This document shows, piece after piece, positions 35,224 to 44,351 of a stretch of DNA of 64,000 nt. Made by a program: the position numbers and the translations under genes. Source of the stretch: Sphingobacterium sp. UT-1RO-CII-1 (lineage in GTDB: Bacteria > Bacteroidota > Bacteroidia > Sphingobacteriales > Sphingobacteriaceae); the NCBI RefSeq assembly GCF_026711005.1, contig NZ_JAPPVJ010000002.1:1-64000 (forward strand), given 5' to 3'. How positions within the stretch are numbered: the first letter of the stretch is position 1; every line of letters starts with the position of its first letter. The notes beneath the pieces are model-generated. The model had not been told where the DNA came from, searched no databases, and saw only the letters and a program-made list of their open reading frames with translations.

Positions 35224-35787
35224 TTATAAATAGTAAATATTAACTTTTCTAGTGCCGTATTCTCCATTTTTCTTCTTTATAGGTGCAACTTTACTTTTAA
35301 GAATATCTTTCTTTACAAAATACTTTAGATAAGATTTTAATAGGTCTGGATCGATATCTCTATCCAATTCAATAAGGGCTTCGCTTATTTCCCAAGTGTA
35401 ACGTGGTTCACTAAAATACCCTTTATAGATCAAATTTGTTTTTATAAATTCAGAATCTTTATTTTTCGACCATAAATCTGAGAAATACTGTTTATTATTT
35501 ATGTTTTCTTTTTTAAACTGAGATAGAGTTGTTGATTCACGAATAGAGGAGGGGATTTTAATATTAAGATTGAAAATAACGCTTCCGTCAAAATCCAATG
35601 CTTTCCCAATTGAATTAGCTAAATCTTTTGAAAGTGGTTTTCTAAGAGATAATACTGCATAAAAAATATCAATAGATTTTTCTGTTAATACAGCAATACC
35701 CTTTATTTCTAATTGTGAGTATTCAAGTATCAATAGCAATCTTTCGGATATAGTTTTGTTATAATTATCATTTGCTTCTCGATCCAT
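35224..35787 (-). CDS. Hypothetical protein, possibly DNA-binding
   Basis: 187 residues, no signal peptide. Residues about 12-70 (LEIKGIAVLTEKSIDIFYAVLSLRK and SKDLANSIGKAL) have the helix pattern of Cro/CI-type helix-turn-helix proteins; the C-terminal 60 residues, lysine-rich, may form a winged helix. No firm family. It precedes the alpha/beta hydrolase gene by 10 bases, so the pair is probably one transcript. Confidence 0.45.
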   Translation of the reverse strand: MDREANDNYNKTISERLLLILEYSQLEIKGIAVLTEKSIDIFYAVLSLRKPLSKDLANSIGKALDFDGSVIFNLNIKIPSSIRESTTLSQFKKENINNKQYFSDLWSKNKDSEFIKTNLIYKGYFSEPRYTWEISEALIELDRDIDPDLLKSYLKYFVKKDILKSKVAPIKKKNGEYGTRKVNIYYL

Positions 35788-35886
35788 AACCTAATTGAGT
35801 TAAAATGTTTGGAGAAAAATTTGACAACCAAGTATTAATTACTATATTTGAATAGATATTAAAGTGAGTATTTAATTCAGAGTCTT

Positions 35887-36054
35887 GCAACTACATTTTC
35901 TCACGCCGTAACGCAAGGCAGTAGTTTAAATACCCATATCTATTCTTATAATGGCAATTGCTTATATTTGCATATTAAGATAGATGTGGGGCTACTGTAA
36001 GTCCGTGTTACGTAAGGCGTGAGAACTGAAAAGTAGTTACGGTTTGTAGCCCCA
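35887..36054. repeat. Long imperfect inverted repeat with nested hairpin
   Basis: The left arm 35887-35945 is imperfectly complementary to 35978-36036; blocks matching in reverse complement include TCACGCC, CGTAACGC, CAGTA and CCCATATCTAT. Within the right half, TGGGGCTAC (35987-35995) pairs perfectly with GTAGCCCCA (36046-36054). It may be a miniature inverted-repeat element or a structured RNA. No protein frame. Confidence 0.55.
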
Positions 36055-36136
36055 TATGTATCAAAGAGCTACTCTCCAACAAGACTCGTTAACCAATAGC
36101 GAGTATGAGCTTAAAACAATTTCTTCAAAACATTTT

Positions 36137-36210
36137 TTGCCCTCCAGAATAATGGAGTGTCGTAGTCTATTTGCTAAACTACGATGATGTATTCCTATGG
36201 AAGAGGGCGC
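36137..36210 (+). ncRNA. Possible structured RNA element upstream of the thioredoxin-fold gene
   Basis: GCCCTC (36139-36144) pairs with GAGGGC (36203-36208), enclosing TCGTAGT (36160-36166) with ACTACGA (36178-36184). CTCCA with TGGAG competes for part of the outer stem, and TTCC/GGAA gives a third small hairpin, so two alternative folds exist. Family not recognised. It could be a regulatory leader of 36271-37278 or the end of the inverted-repeat element before it. Confidence 0.35.
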
Positions 36211-36270
36211 CCCGATATAGGATTTTTATTTTTTATAAACCATTTATGAATTTTATAAATCTATGTTACT

Positions 36271-37278
36271 ATGATGCGATTTTTACGCAAAGGGGAATGT
36301 TATGCCCTTTCAGAACCTAGAAAGAAAAGATATTACTTATCTATAAATAGCTTTCAATGTTTATTGCTGTCTCTCAGCGCAATTTATTATCAGTTTAGTT
36401 GTAATGTTCAGAAGTCCCGCGCCCGCGGGACAACTGGCTATGCCGTGGATAGAGATAATAGGGTAAGGGGGGCTTTAGCAATAAAAGAGAGACTGCTTCG
36501 CATTGCTCGCAGTGACGGAAAGGTATTATTAACGATATTTTGTGTGTTGTTTAATTTTGCTTCTATAGTAGAAGCAAAGGCTCAGGAGCTCCGCCCAGGC
36601 GGGGCGACTGTTGCTACAGAAGAGTGTTTAATATCCAAAGGAGCAAGTTACAATCATTCTCTTTTGAAAAATGTTCGGAGCATCCCTTTAATGTCTAAGA
36701 AATATTATAATGAAGCAATAAAGAGATATCCTAAGGCTGATTTGTATAAGTATCCTATGGCAAGATACGACATTGATGAGGAAAAAATTCCTTGGTTAAA
36801 AGATGGTGACTTGCTGCCTGAGGAGGTATTGGATTTGCCTTTATGGGTTGTTAACGATCAGTATGGTAGAGATACTATCACACTACGTTCGGAGATGGAT
36901 AAGAAGTGGATTATTATTCACTCATGGTTTGAAAGTTGTCCGCCCTGCGTTCATGGTATGAAGAGATGGGAGACTTTAGCTACAGCCGAAGCAGAACATT
37001 TTAACCTGATTGGTGTATTCACCAGTCTTTATCCGCATCGTGCTGCCTTTGAATCTAGGAGATTTGGTTGGCAGAGTCCTCAAGTTATAGGAGAATCTAT
37101 GCAAATATTGAGAACTGCGCTTGCTCGTAATCACTATAGTTCAGGCTCAACTATATGGATTAAGAATGGCCGGGTTTTCGGTTCTTCAGGTATAAAATTG
37201 ACGGAAGAAGAGAAAGTGAAAATTTTACACGGTGAGCTAAATCATATTCCGGAACATGCTAAGTGGGTAATGAGATAA
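36271..37278 (+). CDS. Thioredoxin-fold (TlpA-like) protein with atypical N-terminus
   Basis: 335 residues. The C-terminal part (about 190-335) is a thioredoxin-like domain with the redox motif SCPPC in WIIIHSWFESCPPCVHGMKRW. A signal-peptide-like segment (VLLTIFCVLFNFASIVEAKAQ) lies unusually far in, at about residues 88-108. The preceding 85 residues contain a second hydrophobic stretch and run over DNA that looks like an intergenic repeat (CTTCGCATTGCTCGCAGTGACGG). The real start is uncertain because no ATG directly precedes the signal peptide. Likely periplasmic thiol oxidoreductase of the adjoining SusC/SusD locus. Confidence 0.65.
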   Translation: MMRFLRKGECYALSEPRKKRYYLSINSFQCLLLSLSAIYYQFSCNVQKSRARGTTGYAVDRDNRVRGALAIKERLLRIARSDGKVLLTIFCVLFNFASIVEAKAQELRPGGATVATEECLISKGASYNHSLLKNVRSIPLMSKKYYNEAIKRYPKADLYKYPMARYDIDEEKIPWLKDGDLLPEEVLDLPLWVVNDQYGRDTITLRSEMDKKWIIIHSWFESCPPCVHGMKRWETLATAEAEHFNLIGVFTSLYPHRAAFESRRFGWQSPQVIGESMQILRTALARNHYSSGSTIWIKNGRVFGSSGIKLTEEEKVKILHGELNHIPEHAKWVMR

Positions 37279-37308
37279 TAAACAGCCTATTTATTTAGAA
37301 TACTAAAA

Positions 37309-40300
37309 ATGAGATTATATATATTATGGCTTTGTTTATTGATAACAAGCCCAATATACCTTTGGAGCCAGCAAGATAAAAAGTTGGTGAAAGGTGAGTT
37401 GATGGATGGTAATGAAAATCCCGTATCTAATGCCACTGTTTATGGCGTGCTGACTAAAAGTAAAACGATGAGTGATAACGAGGGAAAGTTTGAATTATGG
37501 CTTATTGAAGGAGATACACTGCATATAAGTGCTGTTGGTTATGCACCGCTCGAATATGTCAGCAAAACCGATGAGAACATGCTGAAACTCATATTGCATA
37601 AAGTGAATATGGAGATCGAGGAAGTAGTCGTGAATACAGGTTATGAACAGTTAAAACCCAATGAGGTGAACGGATCGGTAACGGTAATTAGTCGGGAGAT
37701 GTTAGAACTACAGAATGGAACCAACATACTAGAGCGATTGGACGGGGTGAGTAATGGGTTTAGTTTCCTGATTGGTAAACGAAGCACTAATGCACAAAGC
37801 AAGAGTGGTATTACGGTTCGAGGGCATAGCACGATCAATGGTCCGCTCGATCCTTTAATTGTTTTGGATAACTTCGTTTATGAAGGGGATATTGAAAATA
37901 TCAACCCTGACGATATAGAATCAGTCACTATTTTGAAAGATGCTTCCGCAACCTCTATTTATGGTGCTAGAGGAGGGAATGGTGTTATTGTAATTACAAG
38001 TAAACGAGGCAAATTTAATCAACCCGTGCAAGTTGACGTTAGAGTTAGCAACTTAATTACAGATATACCAGATTTAAGTAAGTTCAGAGATATGGATAAT
38101 AAAGACTACATAGAGATAGAGCGGATGCTCTACGATAGAGGTAACTTTAATTCTGATATCAATAGAATAACAAAACCCGCATTGACACCTGTAGTAAATA
38201 TATTGAATAAAGTAGATAAAGGGTTGGTAAGTTTAGAGGAAGCGGAAAGTCTTATTAAACAATACGAAAATGCAGATTTTTTGAAACAGTATAAAGAAGC
38301 ATTTTATAAACGGGGACAGACACAACAGTATCATCTGGGTGTTCGGGGAGGCTCGGATAGGCAGAGTTGGGCTTTTTCAGCCAATCTGAACGATGTAAAA
38401 ACAATAACAAGTGATAAGCAGCAGCGTTTGAATTTACATCTTTCCAACCGGATGAAATTAGCAGATTGGATCAATATAGGTGTTGATGCGCAGTTGAATA
38501 AACGGAATAATAAAACAGCAGTTACGCCTTCTATTAATGAGTTGCAGAGATTTGGTTCACGGAGCTCGGTGCCTTATGTTTTACTTTTTAATGAGCAAGG
38601 ACGAGAGATGCCTTTTGAAAGGTACAATGGTGTGTATCTGGATACGGTAGGAAAGGGAAGGCTTGAAGACTGGAATTACTACCCTGTAAGTGATAGAGGT
38701 TTGCAAATAACCGATCAAAATAGTCAAGAACTTATAGGTGTTTTTGATGTTCAGGTGCAGCCTGTTCAAGGCATGCAAGTTATGGCTTCTTATCAATATC
38801 AGAGGCAGGTATCTGATATAAATAGATTTGAAGATAGGAAGAGTTATACAATGCGTGATATGATTAATCGTTTTGCGCAGATTAATGAGAATACAGGAAC
38901 TGTAAGCTACCCCGTAGCTAATAGAGATAGGCTTCTTGTACAAAACAAGAATATTTTCTCCCAACAATTTAGGTTACAGGGAAACTATGCAAAAAAATGG
39001 GATGAGCACAGTATCACTAGTATATTAGGCTTCGAGGCAAGAGAAGCTAAAAATTGGGGTACAAATGCTACTTATTACGCCTATAATTCAGATCCATTGT
39101 CTTATGCTTCTCCGGATAGAACCACCTCTTTCACGGTGCGTCCGGCAGGATCTACACGGATTGGTGATAGCCCTTTTCCAGACTCAGAAAGGATTAATCG
39201 ATTTGTTAGCATTTATGGAAATGGACAATACAGTTTTAGAGATCGTTATAGTGTGAGCGCAAGCTTTAGAAGAGACGGCTCCAATATATATGGTCTGACG
39301 ACCAATGATAAGTGGAAGCCACTATGGTCTATAGCAGCAGGCTATGAACTGTCAAAAGAACCGTTCTTTCACTCTGATATCATCGACTATTTAAAGATTC
39401 GTGCTAGTTTAGGTTATTCGGGTAATGTGGATATCAGTAGGTCAGCATTACCTGTCGCTAGCTTTTCTACAGGAGAGGCTGCTTTAGGGTCTTTGCCTAT
39501 TGCTTCTATTATTACTTTAAACAACCCTTCTTTACGTTGGGAGCAGGTGCAACAGGTCAATTTCGGATTAGATTTTAAAATATGGGATAACCGTTTTTCA
39601 GGATCAGTAGAGTATTATTTAAAAGAATCCACTGATTTATATGGACCTAGTGCTTATGATTATACTGTTAGAGGGATTTCCTCTACGATGGAAATGAATG
39701 CTGCAGACTTATCTGGTAAAGGAGTAGATGTTTTGTTAAAAGTGACACCAGTGAAGAGAACAATCATATGGAATAGCTCGATGATATTTAATTATAACAC
39801 ATCTAAAGTAAAGAAGTATCATTTATCGGCTAGTGATTATCAAAGCCATTTGTATAATTCTATAGGTGTAAATGGAGATATAATTCGTCCGACAGAGGGG
39901 AGACCACTATATGAGCTAGCGGCTTATAAATGGGGTGGGTTAGACTCAGAGGGGAATCCTTTAGGTTACTTAAATGGAGAGTTGAGTAAAGATTATGTGG
40001 CTATTCGAGAGGATGTACGAATTAAAGGGGAAAATAGTAGTTCAGCATTTTATGTAGGAACAACAGTTCCGCTATACTTTGGTTCTTGGTATAACGATGT
40101 GAGTTATAAAAATTTTAGTGTTTCTTTGAATATAACATATAGAGCTGGCTATTATTTTAGAAGAAATAGTATTTATTATAATGGTTTGGTTGGTGGTGGT
40201 GGAGGTCATCGAGATTTCGGAGATCGTTGGCAGCAACCAGGCGATGAGTTAAGGACTAATGTGCCAGCTTTTATATTTCCGGAAGTACAGGAAGGTAGAG

Positions 40301-40545
40301 ATGAACTGTATTGGGGTTCGGAACACTTGTTAGAAAAAAGTGATCATGTTCGCTTACAGTTTATTAACCTCTCTTATACTTTGCGTAAGACGCACCGTTA
40401 TATGCCAAAATATACTAGATTATTTGTGAATGCTTCTAATCTAGGCATCATTTGGCGAGCAAATAAACATAAGCTCGACCCAGATTACCCATATAGTATC
40501 AGTCCTAGCCGGACTTTAAGTTTAGGATTATCTGCTAATTTTTAA
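37309..40545 (+). CDS. SusC/RagA family TonB-linked outer-membrane protein
   Basis: 1078 residues. Signal peptide MRLYILWLCLLITSPIYLWSQ; carboxypeptidase-regulatory-like domain (about 25-105, VKGELMDGNENPVSNATVYG); TonB-box region IEEVVVNTGYEQL; plug with GITVRGHSTINGPLDPLIVLD and TILKDASATSIYGARGGNGVI; barrel to the terminal SLGLSANF. No STN domain, so no FecR control is expected, unlike the locus at 16-25 kb. Thirty bases after the thioredoxin-fold gene and 9 before susD. Substrate unknown. Confidence 0.93.
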   Translation: MRLYILWLCLLITSPIYLWSQQDKKLVKGELMDGNENPVSNATVYGVLTKSKTMSDNEGKFELWLIEGDTLHISAVGYAPLEYVSKTDENMLKLILHKVNMEIEEVVVNTGYEQLKPNEVNGSVTVISREMLELQNGTNILERLDGVSNGFSFLIGKRSTNAQSKSGITVRGHSTINGPLDPLIVLDNFVYEGDIENINPDDIESVTILKDASATSIYGARGGNGVIVITSKRGKFNQPVQVDVRVSNLITDIPDLSKFRDMDNKDYIEIERMLYDRGNFNSDINRITKPALTPVVNILNKVDKGLVSLEEAESLIKQYENADFLKQYKEAFYKRGQTQQYHLGVRGGSDRQSWAFSANLNDVKTITSDKQQRLNLHLSNRMKLADWINIGVDAQLNKRNNKTAVTPSINELQRFGSRSSVPYVLLFNEQGREMPFERYNGVYLDTVGKGRLEDWNYYPVSDRGLQITDQNSQELIGVFDVQVQPVQGMQVMASYQYQRQVSDINRFEDRKSYTMRDMINRFAQINENTGTVSYPVANRDRLLVQNKNIFSQQFRLQGNYAKKWDEHSITSILGFEAREAKNWGTNATYYAYNSDPLSYASPDRTTSFTVRPAGSTRIGDSPFPDSERINRFVSIYGNGQYSFRDRYSVSASFRRDGSNIYGLTTNDKWKPLWSIAAGYELSKEPFFHSDIIDYLKIRASLGYSGNVDISRSALPVASFSTGEAALGSLPIASIITLNNPSLRWEQVQQVNFGLDFKIWDNRFSGSVEYYLKESTDLYGPSAYDYTVRGISSTMEMNAADLSGKGVDVLLKVTPVKRTIIWNSSMIFNYNTSKVKKYHLSASDYQSHLYNSIGVNGDIIRPTEGRPLYELAAYKWGGLDSEGNPLGYLNGELSKDYVAIREDVRIKGENSSSAFYVGTTVPLYFGSWYNDVSYKNFSVSLNITYRAGYYFRRNSIYYNGLVGGGGGHRDFGDRWQQPGDELRTNVPAFIFPEVQEGRDELYWGSEHLLEKSDHVRLQFINLSYTLRKTHRYMPKYTRLFVNASNLGIIWRANKHKLDPDYPYSISPSRTLSLGLSANF

Positions 40546-40554
40546 ATATAAGTT

Positions 40555-41913
40555 ATGTTAAAAATAGTTCAAACCTTATTGATAATAGGGATAGTGTTTT
40601 GCCAGTGGTCATGTAAGGACTATTTGGATCTAAAAAGTGATAATACGTTGCTTGTACCTACAAGCTTGAATGATTTCCAAGCTTTGCTCAATAATCCTGT
40701 TAACATGAATAATGGGACGACCCCATCTTTGGTTGAAGATTGGGCTGATGACTATTTTGCTTTAGCAAGTCGAGTTGAGCTTTTTGATGTTCAGATTCAA
40801 AATAGATATGTTTGGGAAATTGATCAACTTTTATATCCTAATGATTGGTCTACGTGCTATAGGCCTATATATTATGCTAATTTTTGTTTGGAGGGCTTAC
40901 CAAAAATAGAGAAAACAGATATTAATAAAGCTCAGTATGATAGAATAAAAGGAACCGCTCTGTTTTTTAGAGCTTATTTCTATTTAAAGCTTTTATGGAC
41001 ATTTTCTCCTGCTTATGATGAGGCGACATCCACTACAGATTTGGGTATAGTGCTGAAAGAAGATACGGATTTTAATACTCGCAGTGTACGCTCGAGCGTG
41101 GAAGAAGGGTATCAAAAGATGTTGAAAGATGCGCAAGACGCTCTTGCATTGTTACCTGTTTTATCTGATATTCCGACACAACCGTCTAAAGTAGCTGCAC
41201 ATGCGTTATTGGCTAGAGCTTATCTATCTATGAGAAAATATGATAAAGCGTTATTTCATGCCGATGAGACCCTTAAGATAAGTGATGATCTGATGGATTA
41301 TAATAAGCCTGAAGATGGTGTTGAGACAACGGCTACTATACCCTTACAGAAGTATAATAAAGAAACTATTTTTTATAGTGAAATGAATAGTTATCAAAGT
41401 ATTTTTTTCATGAGTAGCAATGGAGGACGTATCGATACAGTATTATACGCTAATTTCGGAGAAAATGACTTACGTAGACAGTTTTATTTTGTAAAGTCTG
41501 GTGATTATTACCAAAATAGAGGTATTTATACCGGTGCAAATTTTAGATATTTTTCAGGATTGGCTTTTGATGAGGTTTACTTAATTCGTGCGGAATGTAA
41601 AGCTAGGTTGAATGATATGGAAGGAGCAATGGAAGATTTGAACCATTTGTTACAATATCGATATGATAATAAGGTGGCTTTTTTGAGGAAAGTAGCATTT
41701 GATTCGAAGGAAGCTTTAGAGATAATACTTTTAGAACGTAGAAAGAGTTTGATATTTAGAGGTCTGCGCTTGGTGGATATAAAACGATTGAACAAAGAAG
41801 GTTATAATATAAGTATAAAGCGATTTTTAGGAGATAAAGAGTATAATCTATTACCTAATGATTCAAGAATAGTTTTTCGATTACCTGATGATTTAAAACC
41901 ATTTGTAGATTAA
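40555..41913 (+). CDS. RagB/SusD family nutrient-uptake lipoprotein
   Basis: 452 residues, on the short side for SusD. Lipobox at WSC (signal MLKIVQTLLIIGIVFCQWSC) followed by KDYLDLKSD. SusD features: IKGTALFFRAYFYLKLLWTFSPA, AAHALLARAYLSMRKYDKAL, and the C-terminal YLIRAECKARLNDMEGAMEDLN and LLERRKSLIFRGLRLVDIKRLN. Forms a surface complex with the SusC protein upstream. A terminator follows 7 bases after the stop. Confidence 0.93.
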   Translation: MLKIVQTLLIIGIVFCQWSCKDYLDLKSDNTLLVPTSLNDFQALLNNPVNMNNGTTPSLVEDWADDYFALASRVELFDVQIQNRYVWEIDQLLYPNDWSTCYRPIYYANFCLEGLPKIEKTDINKAQYDRIKGTALFFRAYFYLKLLWTFSPAYDEATSTTDLGIVLKEDTDFNTRSVRSSVEEGYQKMLKDAQDALALLPVLSDIPTQPSKVAAHALLARAYLSMRKYDKALFHADETLKISDDLMDYNKPEDGVETTATIPLQKYNKETIFYSEMNSYQSIFFMSSNGGRIDTVLYANFGENDLRRQFYFVKSGDYYQNRGIYTGANFRYFSGLAFDEVYLIRAECKARLNDMEGAMEDLNHLLQYRYDNKVAFLRKVAFDSKEALEIILLERRKSLIFRGLRLVDIKRLNKEGYNISIKRFLGDKEYNLLPNDSRIVFRLPDDLKPFVD

Positions 41914-41919
41914 TGAAAT

Positions 41920-41950
41920 ACAGCCCTACCTGTGAGTAGGGCTGTTCTTA
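41920..41950. terminator. Terminator shared by susD and the convergent DUF6520-like gene
   Basis: ACAGCCCTAC (41920-41929) and GTAGGGCTGT (41936-41945) form a perfect 10-bp stem with a 6-base loop, T-rich on the + side and A/T-rich on the other. Confidence 0.8.
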
Positions 41951-41976
41951 ATAAAGAAATAAAAACTCACTCGCTA

Positions 41977-42375
41977 CTAAGGTGTAGCGCGATTTACTGG
42001 ATTTGAGTAGCCTATAGCACCTGTATCGTCAACTCGAAATAAGGTAGGTGTGCTTGAGGCAGAACTTGTCTGGAGTTTAACCTTCATATCATCAAGCTCT
42101 AAACCCAGTTCACCTATTGTGTTAGCCTTAGGAACCTCAATAGTACAAGCAAGAACATTGTCAGGACTTGGGCAAGGGGCGCTAGTGGGTTCCCAATGAG
42201 CTACATTCTCCACATTCTGTTTTGAATAGGGATCAGCAATATTGCCGGGTTTATACTCAAAGAATAATGTCTCGTCAGTTGTTTTCTCCAACCCAAACGA
42301 CATTAACGATAATGATGCGATGGCTATAGCTGCTACAGCCACTGCATGTTTTAAGAAAAAAGTTTTCATTTTCAT
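41977..42375 (-). CDS. DUF6520-like small secreted protein
   Basis: 132 residues. N-terminus MKMKTFFLKHAVAVAAIAIASLSLMSFG is a signal peptide. The short mature part with two cysteines (SAPCPSP, LACTIEV) resembles the DUF6520 family of Sphingobacteriales, encoded next to MauE/DoxX-type membrane proteins. Here it follows such a gene after 11 bases. Function unknown; a link with thiol chemistry is suggested only by context. Confidence 0.55.
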   Translation of the reverse strand: MKMKTFFLKHAVAVAAIAIASLSLMSFGLEKTTDETLFFEYKPGNIADPYSKQNVENVAHWEPTSAPCPSPDNVLACTIEVPKANTIGELGLELDDMKVKLQTSSASSTPTLFRVDDTGAIGYSNPVNRATP

Positions 42376-42386
42376 GTTGTATTAGT

Positions 42387-42869
42387 TTAAATTTTATAGG
42401 TTGTCTTTTGGCCGACAAGCCCTTCATTACCTGCTGCCTGGCAACGGGTATTTCGATGTGTTTTACGTTGTAAATAGTAGCCCAGCACACTGAGTGCTAG
42501 AAAAAACAGGTTGAACCAAAAGTGCTGCCCCCAGCTCATTCCGCTGATGATGGAGCCGCAACCGCAGGGGAGCTTGCCCCAACCGCCCAGCAGGGCTATG
42601 CCTATATAGCCTGTAAAAGCAAGCATCAGCAATGATGATAGTGCAAAGCCTATCAGCCGCAAGCGGCGGATGACTAGGCAAAGCGCCGTGGCGAGCTCTA
42701 AAACCGGCAAAGTATAAATGAGCACCCAGCCCAAACTGTTGGAAAATGGTTGCCGCAGGATGCCTGCTTTGAATACTGCAAAATGAAACAGCTTATCTAC
42801 GCCTACCGGTATCCAGAGGAGTAGCAGCGCGATGCTGATCAGGGTGGTGCTATGTTTCTTTATATCCAT
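42387..42869 (-). CDS. MauE/DoxX family redox-associated membrane protein
   Basis: 160 residues with four hydrophobic segments (about 8-26, 45-67, 74-95, 112-132). The motif LPCGCGSIISGMSWGQHFWFN between the last two helices is typical of the MauE-like proteins of Bacteroidota and provides a CxC pair for electron transfer. First gene of a two-gene unit with the DUF6520-like protein. The thioredoxin-fold protein at 36271 is a plausible periplasmic partner. Confidence 0.75.
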   Translation of the reverse strand: MDIKKHSTTLISIALLLLWIPVGVDKLFHFAVFKAGILRQPFSNSLGWVLIYTLPVLELATALCLVIRRLRLIGFALSSLLMLAFTGYIGIALLGGWGKLPCGCGSIISGMSWGQHFWFNLFFLALSVLGYYLQRKTHRNTRCQAAGNEGLVGQKTTYKI

Positions 42870-43244
42870 GTTATTCTTTTTTTATTTCTTCTCCTGATAG
42901 GGGGCCGCAGTACGATTGCTCGTGCTGCGGCTGCCTATCTTAAGCGTTGTTTCTACTTCTCGTCCGCTTAGAATTCAAATGTATATCGAAAAGCAAAGTT
43001 TTTGGGGTATAACATTATGGCTATAGGTCTGCGCTGTAGGGTGTATAAGGAGGGTAAGAATTGTTAAGGGTATAATTTGACCGTTTTTTTGATTTTTTAA
43101 ATTTTTACCAAAGAGGCTCAACAGATGGTCCTAAGTGTGTTTTTATGAGAAAAAGATCAAACTCAAAGGGGGATGATGGGGTATAATCCCCCCTTTTTTC
43201 ATTTTTATGTTAAAGTGTATATTGAATAAGATGGAAAGTAGCTA
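42870..43244. other. Gene-free stretch with a G/C hairpin
   Basis: Upstream region of the MauE-like gene. AAAGGGGG (43165-43172) can pair with CCCCCTTT (about 43189-43196), followed by T on the + strand. No + strand gene ends nearby, so it more probably acts as terminator for the gene ending at 43245, or is a palindrome without that role. Confidence 0.4.
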
Positions 43245-44351
43245 CTACAAATCAAAGTCTTTTTTAAGTTGCTGTATGATTTGTTGAAATTTTTTGTAAA
43301 TGGTATAGGCAGCACTGGTGAATTCTTTTTTATCTAGCTTGCGCAAGGTGTTGGTAGAAACACGTATGCCGGTTTTGGTAATTATATTGGCTGAGAAGGC
43401 TTCAGCAGCTTCTTTTTTAGTTTGAATAGCTAAGAAACCCGCATTGAATGTATAGTGAAACATAATGGAGAGTTCTTGCGCGGTGAGGTTACTAGGAATA
43501 GCATCATATTGTTGCGATAGGGCAATATCATAAGCTGCCTGTCGTACGTTTATTTCGTTTTGTAGGTATTCAAGTATTCTTTTTTGTAGATTTTTGCCCT
43601 GGCTTTCAAAAGCGTGGTTGTCCAGGGTATAACTTATAGAAAAAGTAGTTTGGAGCTCGACGAGATGCGTATAGGTCTCTTCAACACTTGAGTAAGTCTG
43701 GAGTTGCTTTTGTAGTTCTTCTGTCCAACGGTTGAAGAGGCCTATGTAGTTAAAATTGTATTTTACCAAAATAAATAATAAACGTAAAGGCCAATCTTTT
43801 TTCCTATTGTCGTTTGCCAGTTGCTCTAAAGCCTCCATTAGCTTATGCAAATATTCGCGGTGATAGTATTTTATTTCAGGCAATTTCCCTTGTTGGAAGA
43901 GGGATGTAAACGCATTTTGAACTTCTTGTGTATAGACAGCAGGAATTTGCTTCTTAGTAAATAGGGGTGCTAGCTTGTTGTATTGTTCCAATACTTGTTT
44001 TTCCAGTGTTTGTTGACAATAGATTGAAATAGGCTGCTCATTGTTAATTAGGCGGTTAAAATAACGTTCAAATTTTGCCGTAAATTGATGTATAATAGTA
44101 AAATAGCTGTCAGTTTCCCCTCTTTCGAGTAGAAGTTGATTTTCTAGGTGAATAAGAAGCTGGTAACTATGGGTACAAGAAAAAGTAGCCATTTCTAAGG
44201 AAGTGTATTGGTTGTAGTTTTTAAGCATGTCCGAAAAAATATTTTCTATTTTGAGTTTAAGCGCATGAACGTTTTCCACGGATGATATGGAAACGTCCGA
44301 CTTTATGTGTGTAGAAATACTTTCCTGCAATATGTGTAAAGCACTAATCAT
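43245..44351 (-). CDS. Helical protein, weakly RteC-like
   Basis: Start taken at 44351, whose ATGATTAG overlaps the stop of the upstream membrane-protein gene by 8 bp; an ATG at 44372 is also in frame. About 368 residues, almost entirely helical, no signal peptide. The C-terminal part (LTAQELSIMFHYTFNAGFL, AAEAFSANIITKTGIRVSTN, SAAYTIYKKFQQIIQQL) follows the pattern of RteC regulators of conjugative transposons, but identity is too weak to assign. No mobile element genes are nearby. Function unknown; its coupling with the membrane protein suggests a joint role. Confidence 0.5.
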   Translation of the reverse strand: MISALHILQESISTHIKSDVSISSVENVHALKLKIENIFSDMLKNYNQYTSLEMATFSCTHSYQLLIHLENQLLLERGETDSYFTIIHQFTAKFERYFNRLINNEQPISIYCQQTLEKQVLEQYNKLAPLFTKKQIPAVYTQEVQNAFTSLFQQGKLPEIKYYHREYLHKLMEALEQLANDNRKKDWPLRLLFILVKYNFNYIGLFNRWTEELQKQLQTYSSVEETYTHLVELQTTFSISYTLDNHAFESQGKNLQKRILEYLQNEINVRQAAYDIALSQQYDAIPSNLTAQELSIMFHYTFNAGFLAIQTKKEAAEAFSANIITKTGIRVSTNTLRKLDKKEFTSAAYTIYKKFQQIIQQLKKDFDL

